A stretch of 6,609 bases of DNA from Pseudomonadota bacterium (GTDB lineage Bacteria > Pseudomonadota > Gammaproteobacteria > Pseudomonadales > Pseudomonadaceae), in assembly GCA_023388335.1 (NCBI GenBank), contig JAEWGL010000251.1:1-6609 (forward strand). Direction: 5' to 3'. The notes under the pieces are model-generated. The model was not told where the DNA came from, did not search any database, and was given only the letters and a program-made list of their open reading frames with translations. The position numbers and the translations under genes are program-made. This document shows positions 6,507-6,609 of this stretch, piece by piece. Position 1 is the first letter of the stretch. Each line of letters starts with the position of its first letter.

Positions 6507-6609
6507 GACGCGATCCATGCGACACCGCGTTCAGTCCCTCTCCCTGTGGGAGATCGCCCAGCCCGCTGGGCTGCGCTGTCGCGCAGAGAACAAAGCCTGC
6601 AAGCGCGGC
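6507..6609. other. Right-end intergenic segment, no assignable gene
   Basis: No convincing gene is seen after the Rid stop codon. Two frames remain open to the window edge. One is a 31-codon plus-strand frame from an ATG at 6517 with no Shine-Dalgarno sequence. The other is a minus-strand frame ending in a TGA at 6533-6531 that could be the tail of a convergent gene. Both run through the hairpin cluster, and neither peptide is recognisable. Confidence 0.4.
6539..6586. repeat. Cluster of three adjacent short hairpins, possible REP-like intergenic element
   Basis: Three perfect 6-bp inverted repeats stand side by side downstream of the Rid gene. They are TCTCCC-TGT-GGGAGA (6539-6553), GCCCAG-CCCG-CTGGGC (6556-6571) and CTGCGC-TGTC-GCGCAG (6571-6586). 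The second and third share one base; the second can also pair in a shifted register (6559-6573). No T-run follows on either strand, so a classical intrinsic terminator is unlikely. The minus-strand string CTCCCACAGG resembles the flank of Pseudomonas REP repeats as I remember them; this was not searched. Confidence 0.45.

Noticed and set aside
6517..6609. Partial 31-codon plus-strand gene running off the right edge
   Set aside because: No ribosome binding site, an unrecognisable peptide, and its frame runs straight through the hairpin cluster.

Overview
The window is GC-rich, densely coding gammaproteobacterial DNA. GC-ending codons, short gaps and the gene content (a PrpR-type sigma-54 activator, a DHA2-like exporter with a HlyD partner, an HSL-type esterase lipoprotein and a Rid protein) point to Pseudomonas or a close relative. 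That assignment is inference; no rRNA or tRNA marker is present.

Layout: (1) 1-1938, plus strand: sigma-54-dependent activator with PrpR_N, PAS, AAA+ and Fis-type HTH domains; its first codons probably lie just left of the window. (2) 1939-2027: 89-base gap with a weak -24/-12-like element. (3) 2028-3686 and 3683-4849, plus strand: a 14-TM MFS transporter and a HlyD/EmrA-type membrane fusion protein with ATGA overlap, clearly one translationally coupled operon. (4) 4869-5969, minus strand: an alpha/beta-hydrolase lipoprotein convergent with the fusion protein, 19 bases away. (5) 5970-6125: divergent intergenic region. (6) 6126-6506, plus strand: a small RidA/YjgF/UK114-family protein. (7) 6507-6609: intergenic DNA with three side-by-side short hairpins, resembling an intergenic repeat element.

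How the parts may work together: the activator has an N-terminal domain of the type that senses small metabolites, plus a PAS domain. It sits immediately upstream of, and codirectional with, the transporter pair, so the simplest reading is a ligand-responsive sigma-54 switch for a tripartite efflux system. The fusion protein carries the R-L-S coiled-coil tip pattern used to dock TolC-like channels, but no outer-membrane channel gene is in the window, so the channel would be supplied from elsewhere. The esterase and Rid genes are transcribed apart from this unit and need not be functionally linked to it.

I saw no CRISPR array, insertion sequence, phage gene, tRNA or rRNA. All families present are known; the less ordinary points are the regulator-pump pairing, the degenerate signature motifs of the MFS protein, the atypical Rid N-terminus and the 3' hairpin cluster.
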